A DNA stretch of 64,000 nucleotides from Sipunculus nudus (lineage: Eukaryota; Annelida; Sipuncula; Golfingiida; Sipunculidae), in assembly GCA_026874595.1 (NCBI GenBank), contig CM049318.1:37345956-37409955 (forward strand), written 5' to 3'. The notes under the pieces are model-generated. The model saw nothing but the letters and a program-made list of their open reading frames with translations, was not told where the DNA came from and did no database searches. This document shows positions 12,849 through 24,954 of this stretch, piece by piece. The position numbers and the translations under genes were made by a program. Position 1 is the stretch's first letter. The number at the start of each line of letters is the position of its first letter.

Positions 12849-13992
12849 TATTAGTAATAATTGTTTAATCATATGCAAATAATATATTTGATGATCAGTA
12901 AGCCCCCATTTCATTATATATTGCCTGAACATTTAAGCACTGCATCAGATGTTTTATTAAGATTATTTGTATTTTATCTTTTGAAATACAAGAATACTAT
13001 CACATATTTACATAAAGGAATGTGTAACTTACAAGAATTTGAGATTTTAGCAAATTGGTAATAAGAACAAACACGTCAAGTTCTTTTAGCAAGGTAACTG
13101 TAAGGAAAACAGTGGATACTTAAATATGATTGCAATTTTCAACATTTAAAAGGTTTGATAAGGAAGAATGTAAACAAGATATAAAGTAGAATGTGTCTTT
13201 AAATTATCATAATTACTTAAATGGCACTTTTAACCACTAAGATTTTGTAATCATGATGAAATGATTGTGATACATGAGCAAGTGACATAATTATATTCAT
13301 AATTAAATATTTACTTGTATTTAAACAATTGCGGATTGAAACATTCCTTAGTCATTTTTTGGCTAAATGATTTAATCTATAGAGCAAGTTATGTTACATC
13401 ATGGTTATCATTAGGGGGTAATTGTAACTAAAAAAATTTCAGATACACGGAAATATATGAGGTCATTTGTATCTCTATTTAAAACTTTTGCAGATTACAG
13501 AATTTTATAAAGAGAATGAAAATTTTAAGGTTATAGAAGAAGTTACGGCAACTTGGATTAATGATCTCCTTATTTGTGATGTATAATTCATTGCATATTT
13601 TAATTTTCTTGTACAAAAAAAACCTCTCAGAAATCATCTAGTTCATGCTCTGATAGCCTATTTATTTTGCAAGACTGGTTTGATTTCTGTGGGAAAAAAA
13701 TTGTTTAATTTAGAATAAATGTTTTATTTATTATTTTCCTTCTAGAACCTGCAAGTAAACTTGCAATAAGAATTTTATTATAATCTTCTTCCATCATTAT
13801 TTTGAGTATCCCATCTATACATAGGCTGAAAGAGAAAGAAATATTGGTACACATGAATTTTCTTTGATTATTATCATATCATAATGAGCGATATTGAAAT
13901 TAATGGCAGGTTAAGTCTAGAATCATTATAAGGGGATTACAACTGATGGAGATGTGATGAGGACATATATTGCAGCAAAATAAAATCATACT
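12849..13992. other. A+T-rich region, no gene seen
   Basis: No recognisable exon, RNA gene, repeat array or transposon end. The one ATG-started open frame of note (12861-13061) shows no recognisable motif. Confidence 0.4.
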
Positions 13993-14772
13993 TCTGTTTT
14001 ATTTAATTGTGCATGTCAGGGTTAGATGGTGGTATAAAAATATATGCACTGAATATTTTTAATGCCTAGTTGTTGGGAACTGACTATTTAAATGTTACAT
14101 TCATGACTATTTAAGGTTATTTCCAGTTCAGCAGCAAATCATGGACAATAATAATTAATTTATTTAATATCAGCATGAGATTATGGAAGCTGTACCTTGG
14201 CCAATGTCTGGTGATCGTACTATGAATTGATAGCATTTACTTTACTTATTATTTACATAATTAACTAATCAAGACCGGTATAATTATAAGGCTCTCATAT
14301 TGTTTTAACTCTCTACTCTCCATGACGGAATAATTTTAAAAATGCAGAATTCTGCAGTGACAGTGAAATTCATAGTGCTGTTTTATTTAAGTGTGCTAGA
14401 ATTAGGTGGTATAAAATATATGCCCTGATGACCGAGTCCTTAACATCAAAGGGATATTTTTAAAGCATAGTTGTGGGGAAATGACTATTTAAATGTTACC
14501 TCCTTGACTATTAAAGGCTGTTTCTAGTTCAGCAGCAACTCATGGACTGTAATAATTAATTTATTTAATATTAGCATGAGTTCATGGAGGCAGTACCTTG
14601 GCCAACTTCTTGTGATTGTACCATGAAATTGATTGCATTTACTATAATCTTCATTAACATCATTAATTGACCGAGGCCTGTATGGCTAAGGCTCTCATAT
14701 TGATTTAACTCCTTCACTCCATAATGGAAATAATTTTATAAATGCAGAATTCTGCAGTGACAATGAAATGGA
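13993..14772. repeat. Tandem duplication of a roughly 390-bp segment
   Basis: Copy 1 (about 13993-14376) and copy 2 (about 14377-14772) align end to end with scattered substitutions and a 20-bp insertion in copy 2. Shared landmarks include 'gactatttaaatgttac', 'gtaccttggccaa', 'aaggctctcatattg' and the perfect palindrome TGCAGAATTCTGCA (14343 and 14743). No open frame is shared, so it is a non-coding duplication. Confidence 0.9.
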
Positions 14773-16454
14773 AAAATTAAGGTTTTAACATTTAACCACA
14801 CACAAAGACAGGTATCTATAAAACAAGAAGGAAGACCTGTTGGCATTATAAAAGAAAAGTAAATCTGTCAATAAGCAACCTTTGACACTTGTGTGTCATG
14901 AGTCACAATTCTCAGTGAGTAGAAGATTAAAGGCCCATCTCTTTCTTGACTGGTATCAGTTGTAAATGATTACTGTAAAGTGATGGCTACTTTGGCCCAC
15001 CTCAAAAAATGTGTTTATGGTATGTAATTACAGAGAATTCCAAGGGCTGAAAAATTAGTATCTAGAGAAATTGTATTGAGATGGAGGGCAGTGGGTCTTC
15101 TTTTTCAATTGTTATTATTACCATCATCATTCTCTTTAATATTATAATCATTTCTCATGTTTATGGATGTGAAATATCTTTGTTGGTCATTTGCCTGTAA
15201 TATATGCATATATAAAAAATAAAGTACCATAAATAAGCTTAATGCCGAATGTAAAGTTTACAATCCAACCATGCACTGAATCATGTTGGCTACATAGTTA
15301 AGACACCTGTAATATATCCTGAAATAAATTTATAGGGTTTCCATGCCCTGAAAAAGTCAGAAATTTTTTTTATTTTAAATTTCAATACTAAAGAAATAAT
15401 TTTCTTCAGGTGAATTTTCAAAGTCTTGAAAAAATCATGAAAAAATCATGAAAGTATATTTGCAGACTTCCTAAAAAAGACCCTGATCCTTCAGTGCTCT
15501 CTGTGTAAATAAGTGATGATTTAATAAATTGCAACAACCACAGTTGGCATTGAAATACCAAAAATCATCGGGGGAAAAAGATCAGAATATTTTGTTTAAG
15601 GTCATGAAAAATCATGATCCTATGTAGTGATCCTATAATAGATTCTGAATTGATTAAACCCTGAAATTGATGCTCTGGTCTGTGCACAATTATAGCCCAT
15701 CAAAATTGAGGCTGAACACATGTTCCAAATGAGCATATATACTGAATAGGCTCAACATGTTCAGAACTGAGTTTATTCAGCTGAACAAAGGTTGGACAAG
15801 TGGTAGAGTTTGATATCCGCCCACATCGCTGTATCCATTGTGTAGGAAATTACAAGTCCTTGACATTTCTGACCTCATTTACATATATGTTTGTATAACA
15901 TGTGGGTACTGAGTTTAATCCACATCAAGGACCATTGAAAGTCATCCAAACAAATTTGAGGTTTGATTTTTTGTCGAGGTATTGCTTGTTAATCCTGATG
16001 ATTGTACCAATATCCAGCTGGTTGGATACATATTTGTTAGCTTTGTGGGAGGGAGGATATCTTTTCGTGCCTGATTACTGTTTCTTTGGTCATTGATGAT
16101 GTCGTTATTATCGTAATCACCTGTGTGAACTTTGCTGCTACGGACAATTTTTCACTCCTGTGATATGTACAGAATACAAAAAAAAAAGACCTTGCAGCAA
16201 TTATTGACCAATTTCACAGAAACAGCCCAGGGTAGCTTGATGTGTAGCAATAAAGTTTGTGGGATTTTTGCTGTGTCATGTACATTTTAACAAGCAGGGC
16301 AGTTGAAGCCAGTACTGTGAATATTAGGTGATGAAATAGCTCAGCTTACTGGAAGTTACCTAAGCTATAGATAAAACCCTTTTGTCTGTCATGCAGATAT
16401 CCATTTAAAGGGCACAAATATAAACCACTGGACTTAGAAAAATTTTTAACTAAA
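14773..16454. other. Non-coding region, no gene seen
   Basis: A+T-rich sequence with homopolymer runs. The 64-codon frame at 15902-16096 has no recognisable motif. Confidence 0.4.
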
Positions 16455-17325
16455 ACTGTCACAGACTGGTTGTACTTCACTGAGGCCTGCACAGTCTGGT
16501 TGTATTCCCTTGTCGAATGTCACAGTCTGGTTGTACTTCACTGAAGACCCTCACAATCTGGTTGTACTTCACTGAAGACTGTCACAATCTGACTTCCTTG
16601 AGGACTGTCACAATCTGGTTGTACTTTCTTGCCGATGAAGAAAAAACTTGTTAACTTGCATAACTGGGAAACTGGTTAAACGGTCCAAATGACCGAAAAC
16701 GCAAGTAAAAGGGCTTTGTGTCTCGAAGTATAGTCGTTCACAATGATCGAGTTCGGCTCTCGAATGGCATGGCTGGGTCTCCCCTGCTGGGATCGGTAGA
16801 GGGAATGCGGGTTGCTTCGGGCTTTGTGGCTGTGGGTGCTGTAGCTTTCTAACAAGGACTTCAACCCTGGAGAGAAGAGGGCACCCCGTATGGCTCCTTG
16901 CTTGGCTTGGCGTGGCACTGCGACTGTTGGCTCAGAGAACGTGCTTAAGGAGCGCACAGGGCTGAGGTCTTGACCGCAGCAACCTGTAGCTGCTCGATGA
17001 GCGTATACTTCTTTTGGCTTGGCTTGGTTGTACTTTCCTGGGAACTGTCACAGTTTGGTTGTACTTTCCTGGAACTGTCATGATCTGGTTGTACTTTCCT
17101 CAGGACTCTCACAATTTGGTTGTACTTTCCTTGAGACTGTCACAATCTTGTTGCAACAAGTACTTCCTTTAGGACTGTCACAATTTGGTTGTACTTCACA
17201 AAGGACTGTCACAGTCTGTTTGTACTTCACTAAGGACTGTCACAGTCTGTTTCTACTTCACAAAGAATTGTCACAGTCTGGTTCTACTTCACTAAGGACT
17301 GTCACAGTCTGGTTCTACTAAGAAC
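16455..17325. repeat. Minisatellite 'gactgtcacaatctggttgtacttcactgaa', split by an insertion
   Basis: Imperfect units of about 30-38 bp with 'ctgtcacaatctggttgtac' occupy 16455-16640 and resume at 17025-17325. The interval 16641-17024 has different sequence and is listed separately. Frames through the units are repetitive and unlikely to be genes. Confidence 0.85.
16641..17024. other. Insertion of unknown origin, G+C-rich in its core, inside the minisatellite
   Basis: About 380 bp, markedly G+C-rich from about 16740 to 17010 compared with the neighbouring sequence. The repeat phrase 'ggttgtactttc' occurs at both edges; this could be a target duplication or just two repeat units. A 93-codon minus-strand frame (16676-16957) is open but contains no motif I recognise. 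I could not match it to tRNA, 5S or spliceosomal RNA. It could be a fragment of a processed transcript or of a mobile element. Confidence 0.5.
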
Positions 17326-17455
17326 TGAAGATTTTCATATGGATTATGGATTCCCCAGTTTTACATTGTATTGAATAAATGCTAGACTTCCCTAGAAATC
17401 TTCTAATGTGAGTGTAATCTTTCTTATAGCTGGATTGAATGCTTCTTTCATATAA

Positions 17456-17863
17456 TTGTATCCGCCAGAGTTTTGTGGATACTGTTTTAGGTTTGATGCT
17501 GCCACATAGGTTTACGGAGAACTCCTCTGTAACCACTGGGCCTAATTTTTTAAAATTCAGAATTATGAACGGGTCACATGGGAACTGCTGCGCCCTCATT
17601 TTTGGTTGACCACTGACCTTTCCTCTCTGCCCAGTGTCCATTTGTGCATCTGTTTCAACACATAAACCCACATATCTCGGGAACCATTTGACTGAATGTT
17701 GCACAAATGTAGCCCTTGGATAGCTTTATAACATACACTAAAATTGGTGGCGCCAACTGCAACCATTTTTGCACAAAGTCCATCTGTTCATCTGCCTTGA
17801 GATAAAATCACTCATAACTCTGCATTGGGTGGACTTATCCACCTGAAATTTTGCTTGTGTATA
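17456..17863 (+). repeat. Left part of a dispersed 'tgtatccgcc' repeat, interrupted copy
   Basis: Begins with TGTATCCGCC and a local inverted motif 'gtggata', then closely follows 51430-51850, including 'cataaacccacatatctcgg' and 'gtggcgcca'. The copy is broken at 17864 by the fold-back element and resumes at 22041. Its similarity to the second copy fixes the insertion site. Confidence 0.88.
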
Positions 17864-20800
17864 TGTCAGAGACGAGATAGAAATCCAGGCCGATTTTAAA
17901 TTCGCCTAGACGAGATTGCGATTGTGATCTGGCTTAGGCGAGATTGCAGTTGTGATCTCGGCTAGACGGATTTTAAACTCGCCTAGACGAGATCACAATC
18001 GCAATCTCGCCTAGGCGAGATTAAAATCCATCATGGAGCAGGCCAGGATTTTAATCTCGCCTAGCCAGGATTTTAATCTCGCCTAGGCGAGATTAAAATC
18101 CGTCTGGTGTCATCCAGGCGAGTTTAGAATCTGCCTGATATCACTTAGGCCAGTTTAAAATCTGCCTAGGCGAGATTAAAATAGTGATCTGATCTAATTT
18201 CCTAATAAATTATGCATTGTAATTGACTTATGAAAGATGTTTTCAGTCAGATTTTCAATATTTTAACACTGAATGGTTATGTATAGTTCACAAGTAATAT
18301 ATTAATTAATATTGACAGAATATGATATTATTAATGTAATAATTAACATTTATTTTGGGAATGGAATATTTTATATTATATATTTTTTATTAATATGGTT
18401 ATGTATAGTTCACAAGTAATATATATTAATTAATATTTACAGAATATTATAATATTTATGTAATAATTAATATTACTTTTTTTATTGTATATTTTTATTG
18501 ATAAACTAGGTAATAAGAAACTTACATTGGTATTGTATATGGCATATTTAAATGATATATGATGTGGGCTGCTGCTGATTATTTACATAATAATTTTGTT
18601 GTCAATAATAATTTGAAGGAAAACTGGTAATAGTAATATTAGTAATGTAGTATTTTTAAAAGACAAAAGGAGACATAGCTCATTTATTTTTTATCAATAT
18701 AATTCAATGCATGTTCACATGCATAAATGATCTATTAATCTATGAATCTAGAAATCATATCTTTTCTGATATGATATAATACTGTCCAAAAAAGGCAGTT
18801 ATCTTGTAACACAGTCTACATAAATATTGAAGCTTCACAAAATCCCTCACAAAAAATTAAAAAAAAAAGATCAGAAGAATATTATATACATTAGAAGAAA
18901 AGACTAAATAAGACAAAGAAATATTCACATATATATGTCAAGGGCCAGATCGCGATCTGGACGGATCTGAGATCTGTCCAGCCCAAATTCCGATCGCAGT
19001 TCAGGCCGGCCCAAACTGCGATCGTAATCCAGGCTGGCCAGATCTTAGATCTGTCCTGCCTAGATTGAGATCGCAGTTTAGTCCGGCCCAGACTGCGATC
19101 CTGTCTTTCTTGCTTCAGGATTGCGAACTGGTCTGGACAGATCTAAGATCAGTCCAGCCGAGATTGCAATCCTAAACTTGACCAGCCCATATTGCGATCC
19201 ATGGTTTTAAGATCACAGGAGTGAAACATTGGTTGTTTTACCAACTCATTTGGTATTGCATTGTACCATTTTCCCATAATAAATACAATTATAATACATA
19301 AAGGCAATTTTCACTCCTTCATATCACAGGAGTGAAACATGGGATGTTTCACCAACTCATTTAGTATTGCATGGTTGTTGAAAAAAGGTAACAAGTGTTA
19401 TATGCTCACAAAATATGATTTGGAAGAGGAGGTAGGCAAGTGCAGGTTTTGTGTGGTAATATAAGCTGCATTATGAGTTGATGGTGTTTAACTCAAGTTA
19501 TGTAAGATTATAATAATATCCTTGGAGACAGGGAAGAGGATTGATGTCATTTATTTTACATACAGCTGGAAATGGTGTGCTGTTTTCACATAGGTTTGGA
19601 CTTGGTCATATAACTTTATCTACATTGCAGTAGAATTATTGGAAAAAAAACCTGTCCATTATCAGTCATGGTAATTCTGATTTTTACAAATGAGAACTTT
19701 TATTTAATAATTACTGGTTATTCCTACCCAAGAATAAAACTTAAATAATATAACTATTTATTATAAATTAATAACAAATATTGTGTCAAATATAATTTAA
19801 ATTAAAAATAATAACAGCATCATATGAAAAGATCTTTTAATAATATAATTGAAATAAATGATTATTAAAATAATATTATAGAATATATTCATGAATACAT
19901 TCATGATTACATTTTGAAAGTATTTGCATTTGTATTCAAATACTTTCATTTAAACCTGTATTCCTATTTTTATGCATGAAATTATGGAGTACATATATTC
20001 ATATTCGCATTCAAATATATTTGCAAAGTATTCTTATCATGTCTGGGATTTATTCAGTTTCAGCAAAACAAAGTTCTTGAGAATCCAGAATTTACAAATT
20101 TCACAAATTGATCATAAGTATGATCATAATGATCGCAAGTACCTGGTTTTATGGCTTTAATTTATATTTAAACATAAAACTATTATATTCACTTTGGACT
20201 ACTTTCACATCAATCTAAGCACTAGACATAGCAAAAGTCTTATGACAATTATCAACATTACAGAAATCATAACGAGAACTTATCTAAGATCTGACTTTTT
20301 ATCATATTTAAATATTTTTATTTAAAAAAATGTAAAAAAAAAAATAAAATCAATCTCAGCTATGAAACTATTATAAGAATAAAAAAATAACTCAAGCATA
20401 AGAACACCCTATAAATTGTACAAGGAGAAAACTAGAGATGGGCAAGTTTAATTTTATTAACATAAATTGAGGAACCAGCAATACAGATTTTGATTATTTA
20501 CATAGTCTCGTGACAGCTGATACAGCCACGAGTATTAATATTATTAGTGAAAAATATTGACATATTTAATCAGTACTTGTCTCAGTAAAATTTTAAAATT
20601 TTGACATATTTTTTTTTTTTTTTAATTTTAAAATAACTATAAATTAACAAGCTGAAACACTTGGATGGCATGGATCACAATATGGGCTGGTCAAGTTTAG
20701 GATCGCAATCTTGACTGGACAGATCTTAGATCTGTCCAGTCCAGATTGCGATCCTAAAGCAAGAAAGACAAGATCGCAATCTGGGCCGGACTAAACTGCG

Positions 20801-22040
20801 ATCGCAATATAGGCTGGACAGATCTAAGATCTGGCCAGCCTGGATTGCGATCGCAGTTTGGGCCGGCCTGAACTGTGATCGCAATTTGGGCTGGACAGAT
20901 CTAAGATCCGTCCAGATCGCAATCTGGGCCTTGACATATACATCTGTGTATCAACTTTAACCTTTTCTCATATGATGTTTAATTACCAAAAAAAGGATGG
21001 TGTATCAAAGTCCATCATAAATACTGATACCCTGCATATTTTGTACCATAAGTGTACATGTTTTGACTGTTGAGTGTTGAATACCTGGGTGAAAAGAAAC
21101 ATTTGAACTATATCAACCAACTAATTTGTTTTGTTTGTCCTGTAAGAATTATCAAATAGGATGATTGTTTATGTTAATGTGTAATATACTTTTTAAATAG
21201 TGAAGTAATAGCTATCTAGACTAATCTATCTATCTGTCTATCTGTCTATCTATGATTGATTTAGTATGCAAGTGGATGACTTTTTCCCCCAGATTTGCTC
21301 TTCATAATATCTCATAAGTGTGCTACAATATACCTCTTGTTACTCTCTATTTGCCATATATTTAAATACAATTACAAATTATTTTTTTGTAAAAATTATT
21401 AGTGATATTTACAATCCCAAGGTTGTTAATAAAACTGGGAAAAAATAAAGATTAATTAATGTTTAGCAAATCATTGGTATGATATGGATGCTGTAGACCA
21501 CATGAAACACACCAAAGGTGCAAGTAATAATCAAATATCTATTTCATAATTCTATTTCCAAAATTAATGTTAATTATTACATGATTAATTATAACATTAC
21601 TGTAAAAAAGTTAATTATTACATTAATACTATAATATTCTGTAAATATTAATAAATATATTACCTGTAAACTATATGTAACCATTCAGTGTTAAAATATT
21701 GAAAATCCGACTGAAAACATCTTTCATATGTCAATTACAATGCTTAATATATTAGGAAATTAGATCAGATCACTATTTTAATCTCGCCTAGGCAGATTTT
21801 AAACTCGCCTGGATGACACCTGACAGATTTTAATCTCGCCTAGGTGAGATTAAAATCCTGGCCTGCTCCATGATGGATTTTAATCTCGCCTAGGCGAGAT
21901 TGAGATTGTGATCTTGTCTAGGCTAGTTTAAAATCCATCTAGCCAAGATCACAATTGCAATCTCGCCTAGACAAAATCACAATCGCAATCTCGTCTAGGC
22001 GAATTTAAAATCCGCCTGGATTTCAATCTCGTCTCTGACA
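17864..22040. mobile_element. Large fold-back element, TGTC...GACA ends, TATA target duplication
   Basis: The ends read TGTCAGAGACGAGA and its exact reverse complement, flanked by TATA at 17860-17863 and 22041-22044. The terminal inverted repeats extend about 500 bp (17864 to about 18360 against about 21545-22040). Their outer 300 bp is a dense run of degenerate palindromes around 'ctcgcctaggcgag' and 'gattaaaatc'. A second fold-back sits inside. No transposase frame was seen, so it is non-autonomous. Comparison with 51839-51870 shows the empty site 'cctatacatcctgg'. Confidence 0.93.
18936..20936. mobile_element. Inner fold-back element, TGTCAAGG ends, TATA target duplication
   Basis: The ends read TGTCAAGG and CCTTGACA, flanked by TATA at 18932-18935 and 20937-20940. 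Terminal inverted repeats of about 270 bp (to about 19204, and from about 20665) are made of 'agatctaagatctgtccag' and 'gcccaaactgcgatcg' type palindromes and align closely with each other. The A+T-rich loop has no meaningful open frame, but does contain a small direct repeat ('cacaggagtgaaacat' near 19207 and 19326). It inserted after the outer element. Confidence 0.93.
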
Positions 22041-22793
22041 TATACATCCTGGATAGCTTTCTTGATTTATGACAGGTGGCACCACCTACATTCATGTTCA
22101 GGCTGCAGGAATACAGGCTTCTATCTCAGGACTGGTTTGACATATCCTTTTGATTTTTTGCATGTGTATAGATCTCACATAGCTTTTTATCATACACAAA
22201 ACTGGTGGCACCACCTGCAACCATTTTTGCACAGTGTCCGTTTGTTTGTACGCTGTGGGATAAAATCACTCATATCTCATTAGTGGTTTGCCTTATCTGC
22301 CTAAAATTTTGCTTGTTTATATATCTTGGATACCTTTCTGGATTTTTGTCGCAGGTGGTGCCACCTACATTTATGTTTACACTGCAGACATTCAGGCTTA
22401 TATCTCAGGACTGGTTTGACATATCCCCCTGAAATTTTGCATGTGTTTAGATCTCACAAAGCTCTTAATCATAGACAAAATTGGTGGTAGCACCTGCCAC
22501 CATTTTTGCACAGCATCCTTCTGTTTGTCTGCTGTGGGATAAAATATCTCCTATAGAAGTAGTGGTTTGACTTATCTGCCTTAAATATTGCATATGTATA
22601 CAACTAGGATAGCTTTCTGGATTTTGTGGTAGGTGGCGCCACCTACATACACATTTCTGCTCTAGACATCTTTGCTAATAAGCAACACACCTCACTCTAT
22701 TTCCCCTTGCCTCAATCCATGCCTCACTTCACCGGTCCCACTCTGATTTCGGCGGATACACATAGTTGCTTGTCGACTACCCTTACTCTAGTT
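22041..22793 (+). repeat. Right part of the dispersed 'tgtatccgcc' repeat, interrupted copy
   Basis: Continues the repeat that broke at 17863 and matches about 51857-52610. It contains internal direct repeats of about 280 bp, each with 'ggtggcaccacctgcaacca' or a variant, and ends with 'ggcggatacac' then 'cttgtcgactaccc'. Open frames here are by-products of the repeat. Confidence 0.85.
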
Positions 22794-24273
22794 TTATATA
22801 AATTGTTTTTCAGAAATTTTTCTGAGACTGCATGCATGTGTTTTATTCCTGTTCATTTCTTTGATTATTAGCATTGTTTCCCAGTATAAATATTCCAATG
22901 AATCTTGTAGCCACAGCATATAAAGTTAGTATGGTTTACATACAAGACAGGGGCCCTGTGAGCCTGTACTTCATTTCATTGTTACCGGGCAGCAGACAAG
23001 TTAGGGATGAATTATTTATTTTCGTTAGGCAAGAGGGAGGCGGATTGAGGATTCTGATTACTACCAAAGTTCAAGGTTACTGGGTCCATAACATTATGAA
23101 TAACACTGCTGCAATGAATAAGGCATACCACTGCTGGCTGATGTGTATTTTTTATAGTGATTTCTGATTTATAAAAGAATCACAATACAAGCAAATTAGC
23201 TGTTTTGTCCTTACAGTAAGCTACTGGTATCTAATTTCCATGCTTCCAACATGCTGCAGTGCATATGGCAAGTTTTTTAATTATTTATAAATATTTATTC
23301 TTGAAATGTTTCATGTAACTGCTTATGTAAATTTATCTTTACTCCAGGTACAACATTCTGTTTAAAAAAAATTTGATTTCTTGTTTAAATTTATATATCT
23401 ATTTATATTGGATCATCAATGGTACTTTGATTGATGCATGAGACTCATCAAAAGGATAATGCAGCAGGACCCAGCAGTGACTTTTGAAAGTACTTGCAAA
23501 GTATGGCAGGTGAAAATTGAATTTTACTTGCCCTAAATGAATTTTTACTTGTCCCACAAAAATCAGAGATAGCAGCTACAACAACAAAAAATGTGATCCA
23601 CATGATTATTTGCAACAATATGAATGTTCAAATATTTGTTTGTTGATAATATTTCTCTTTAGCATTTGTACAGATAAACATGCAGGTGATTTAAGATAGA
23701 AGTATTACAATGTGATTTCACATCTCCTAAAGGTTTATGTTTCACACACATGCCCAGTTGGGCAAGTAGGAGCCCACTTTTGGTTGCCCTACCACCATTT
23801 TCTAGAACTTTTACTTGTCCTGAGCAAACGGTTATAGCCCTTAATGTCGAGTCCCTGTGCAGCATGTGTTAAATGGAGAGTAACATTATGAATAGATTAT
23901 ACTTTTATTTTGCAATATTGATGCATGCAATGAGACTGTCTACTTCAAGTTTGTTTTTGAAAAGAAAAGAAACCTCTGAATCTGAGATTTGACACAATTA
24001 AGCAATTTGTGTTGAAAATAATTTAACTTGAGTCTTGTTAACTTCAATTTTGAATCTTGGTGGGAATATTACTTGAGTTTGACCCAGTTAGGTTTTATTT
24101 TACATAAAAACAAAATCTGTTATTTACAAATATATGATCGAGTGGTTTGTCTGTTGGGTTTGAATGGTTTTATCTGAAATGTGTTACCCACACCTGCTTT
24201 GCCAGCATGTATAACAATTGATTCATGTATATAGGGATTGAAAATTATATAACTTGGGTCCACAAACTCAATA
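22794..24273. other. Non-coding region upstream of the first PAS exon
   Basis: No exon recognised. The exon for the start codon and PAS cap of the channel should lie upstream of 24578, but I could not locate it here or elsewhere in the window. A dispersed repeat copy is at 23755-23855. Confidence 0.4.
23755..23855. repeat. Dispersed repeat 'gcccactttt..ttgccct', copy 2
   Basis: Contains 'gagcccacttttggttgccc', 'ccattttctagaacttttac' and 'cccttaatgtcgagtcc'. It aligns with 11185-11265 and 37612-37707. The minus strand again reads ENGGRATKSGLLLA, identical over that stretch to copy 1. Confidence 0.7.
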
Positions 24274-24506
24274 CAGTAAGACCTGTGTGGCAGACCACCT
24301 GTCTAATGGGACCACCTCTCTAATGGGACCACCTGTCTAATAAGACCAGGTCTGTCTAATAAGACCACCTGTCTGTTAAGACCAACCTTGAGTGAACTGA
24401 AAGCAGCCACATCAGTTATAACTGACTTATCTGATAAGACTATCTGTGAATTAAGACCACTTTTGGCCAGTCCCACAAGTGGGCTTATATAACACAGGTT
24501 TTACTG
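24274..24506. mobile_element. Pogo/Tigger-type MITE just upstream of the PAS exon
   Basis: Termini CAGTAAGACCTGTGT and ACACAGGTTTTACTG, preceded by TA (24272-24273) and followed by CA (24507-24508, presumably a mutated TA). The interior has repeated 'gaccacctgtctaat' units similar to those at 12655-12848. The right end lies about 70 bp upstream of the splice acceptor at 24577, close enough to affect branch-point context. Confidence 0.85.
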
Positions 24507-24577
24507 CATGTATTTGTATTTTCAGATTCTTGATTTATATGTTTAAAGAAGTTTGTTTGTCTCTTTTTGTGTTTCAG

Positions 24578-24808
24578 ATAGGAACTTTATTATCGCAAAT
24601 GCTCAGGTGGATTTTAAGCCAGTCATCTTCTGTAACGATGGGTTTTGTGACCTGTGTGGATATTCCAGAGCGGAAGTTATGCAAAAATCGTGCTCATGCG
24701 ACTTTCTTCATGGGCCACTTACCACGGCGGGAGCTATCCGTCAAATCAAAGATGCACTCCTGGGAACGGAGGAGAAACAAGTTGAGGTGCTCTACTATAA
24801 GAAAGATG
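24578..24808 (+). CDS. erg: erg-type K+ channel exon: N-terminal PAS (eag) domain, first part
   Basis: Internal exon of 231 nt (77 codons, phase 1 to phase 1) with acceptor tgtgtttcag and donor gtatgt. It encodes most of the PAS domain of an ether-a-go-go-related voltage-gated potassium channel. In this family the domain sits in the cytosol and slows channel closing by contacting the C-terminal cyclic-nucleotide-binding-homology domain. Diagnostic residues include [32 protein letters not shown] and ALLGTEE, which fit erg better than eag or elk. The phase, and as I recall the 231-nt length, equal human KCNH2 exon 2. No ATG start belongs here: the cap and start codon are on an upstream exon not found. 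Open frames that begin at ATGs nearby are fragments of, or shifted from, this exon. Confidence 0.95.
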
Positions 24809-24954
24809 GTATGTTCTTAAGATTTAATGCCTCTCACTCAGAAAGTTTATGTCAACAGTTTTGAAAACAATTTCAAAAGTTGAAATGCTTTCATATTGGT
24901 AAACCAAAATGGTTTGAAAACTGCTCAGAGGTGGTTACAGAATGTCGAAATTTA

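Noticed and set aside
16641-17024. Ribosomal or spliceosomal RNA fragment
   Set aside because: Its composition suggested a structured RNA, but I could not match it to 5S rRNA, tRNA, U1, U2 or U4 from what I know of them.
1-24577. First exon of the channel (start codon and PAS cap)
   Set aside because: I looked for a phase-1-ending exon encoding an FLDTIIRKF-like segment and did not find one. It may be present but missed, or lie outside the window.
24479-24820. 113-codon + strand frame overlapping the PAS exon
   Set aside because: It is in a different frame from the PAS reading and starts inside the MITE. Homology fixes the frame that gives NFIIANAQ.
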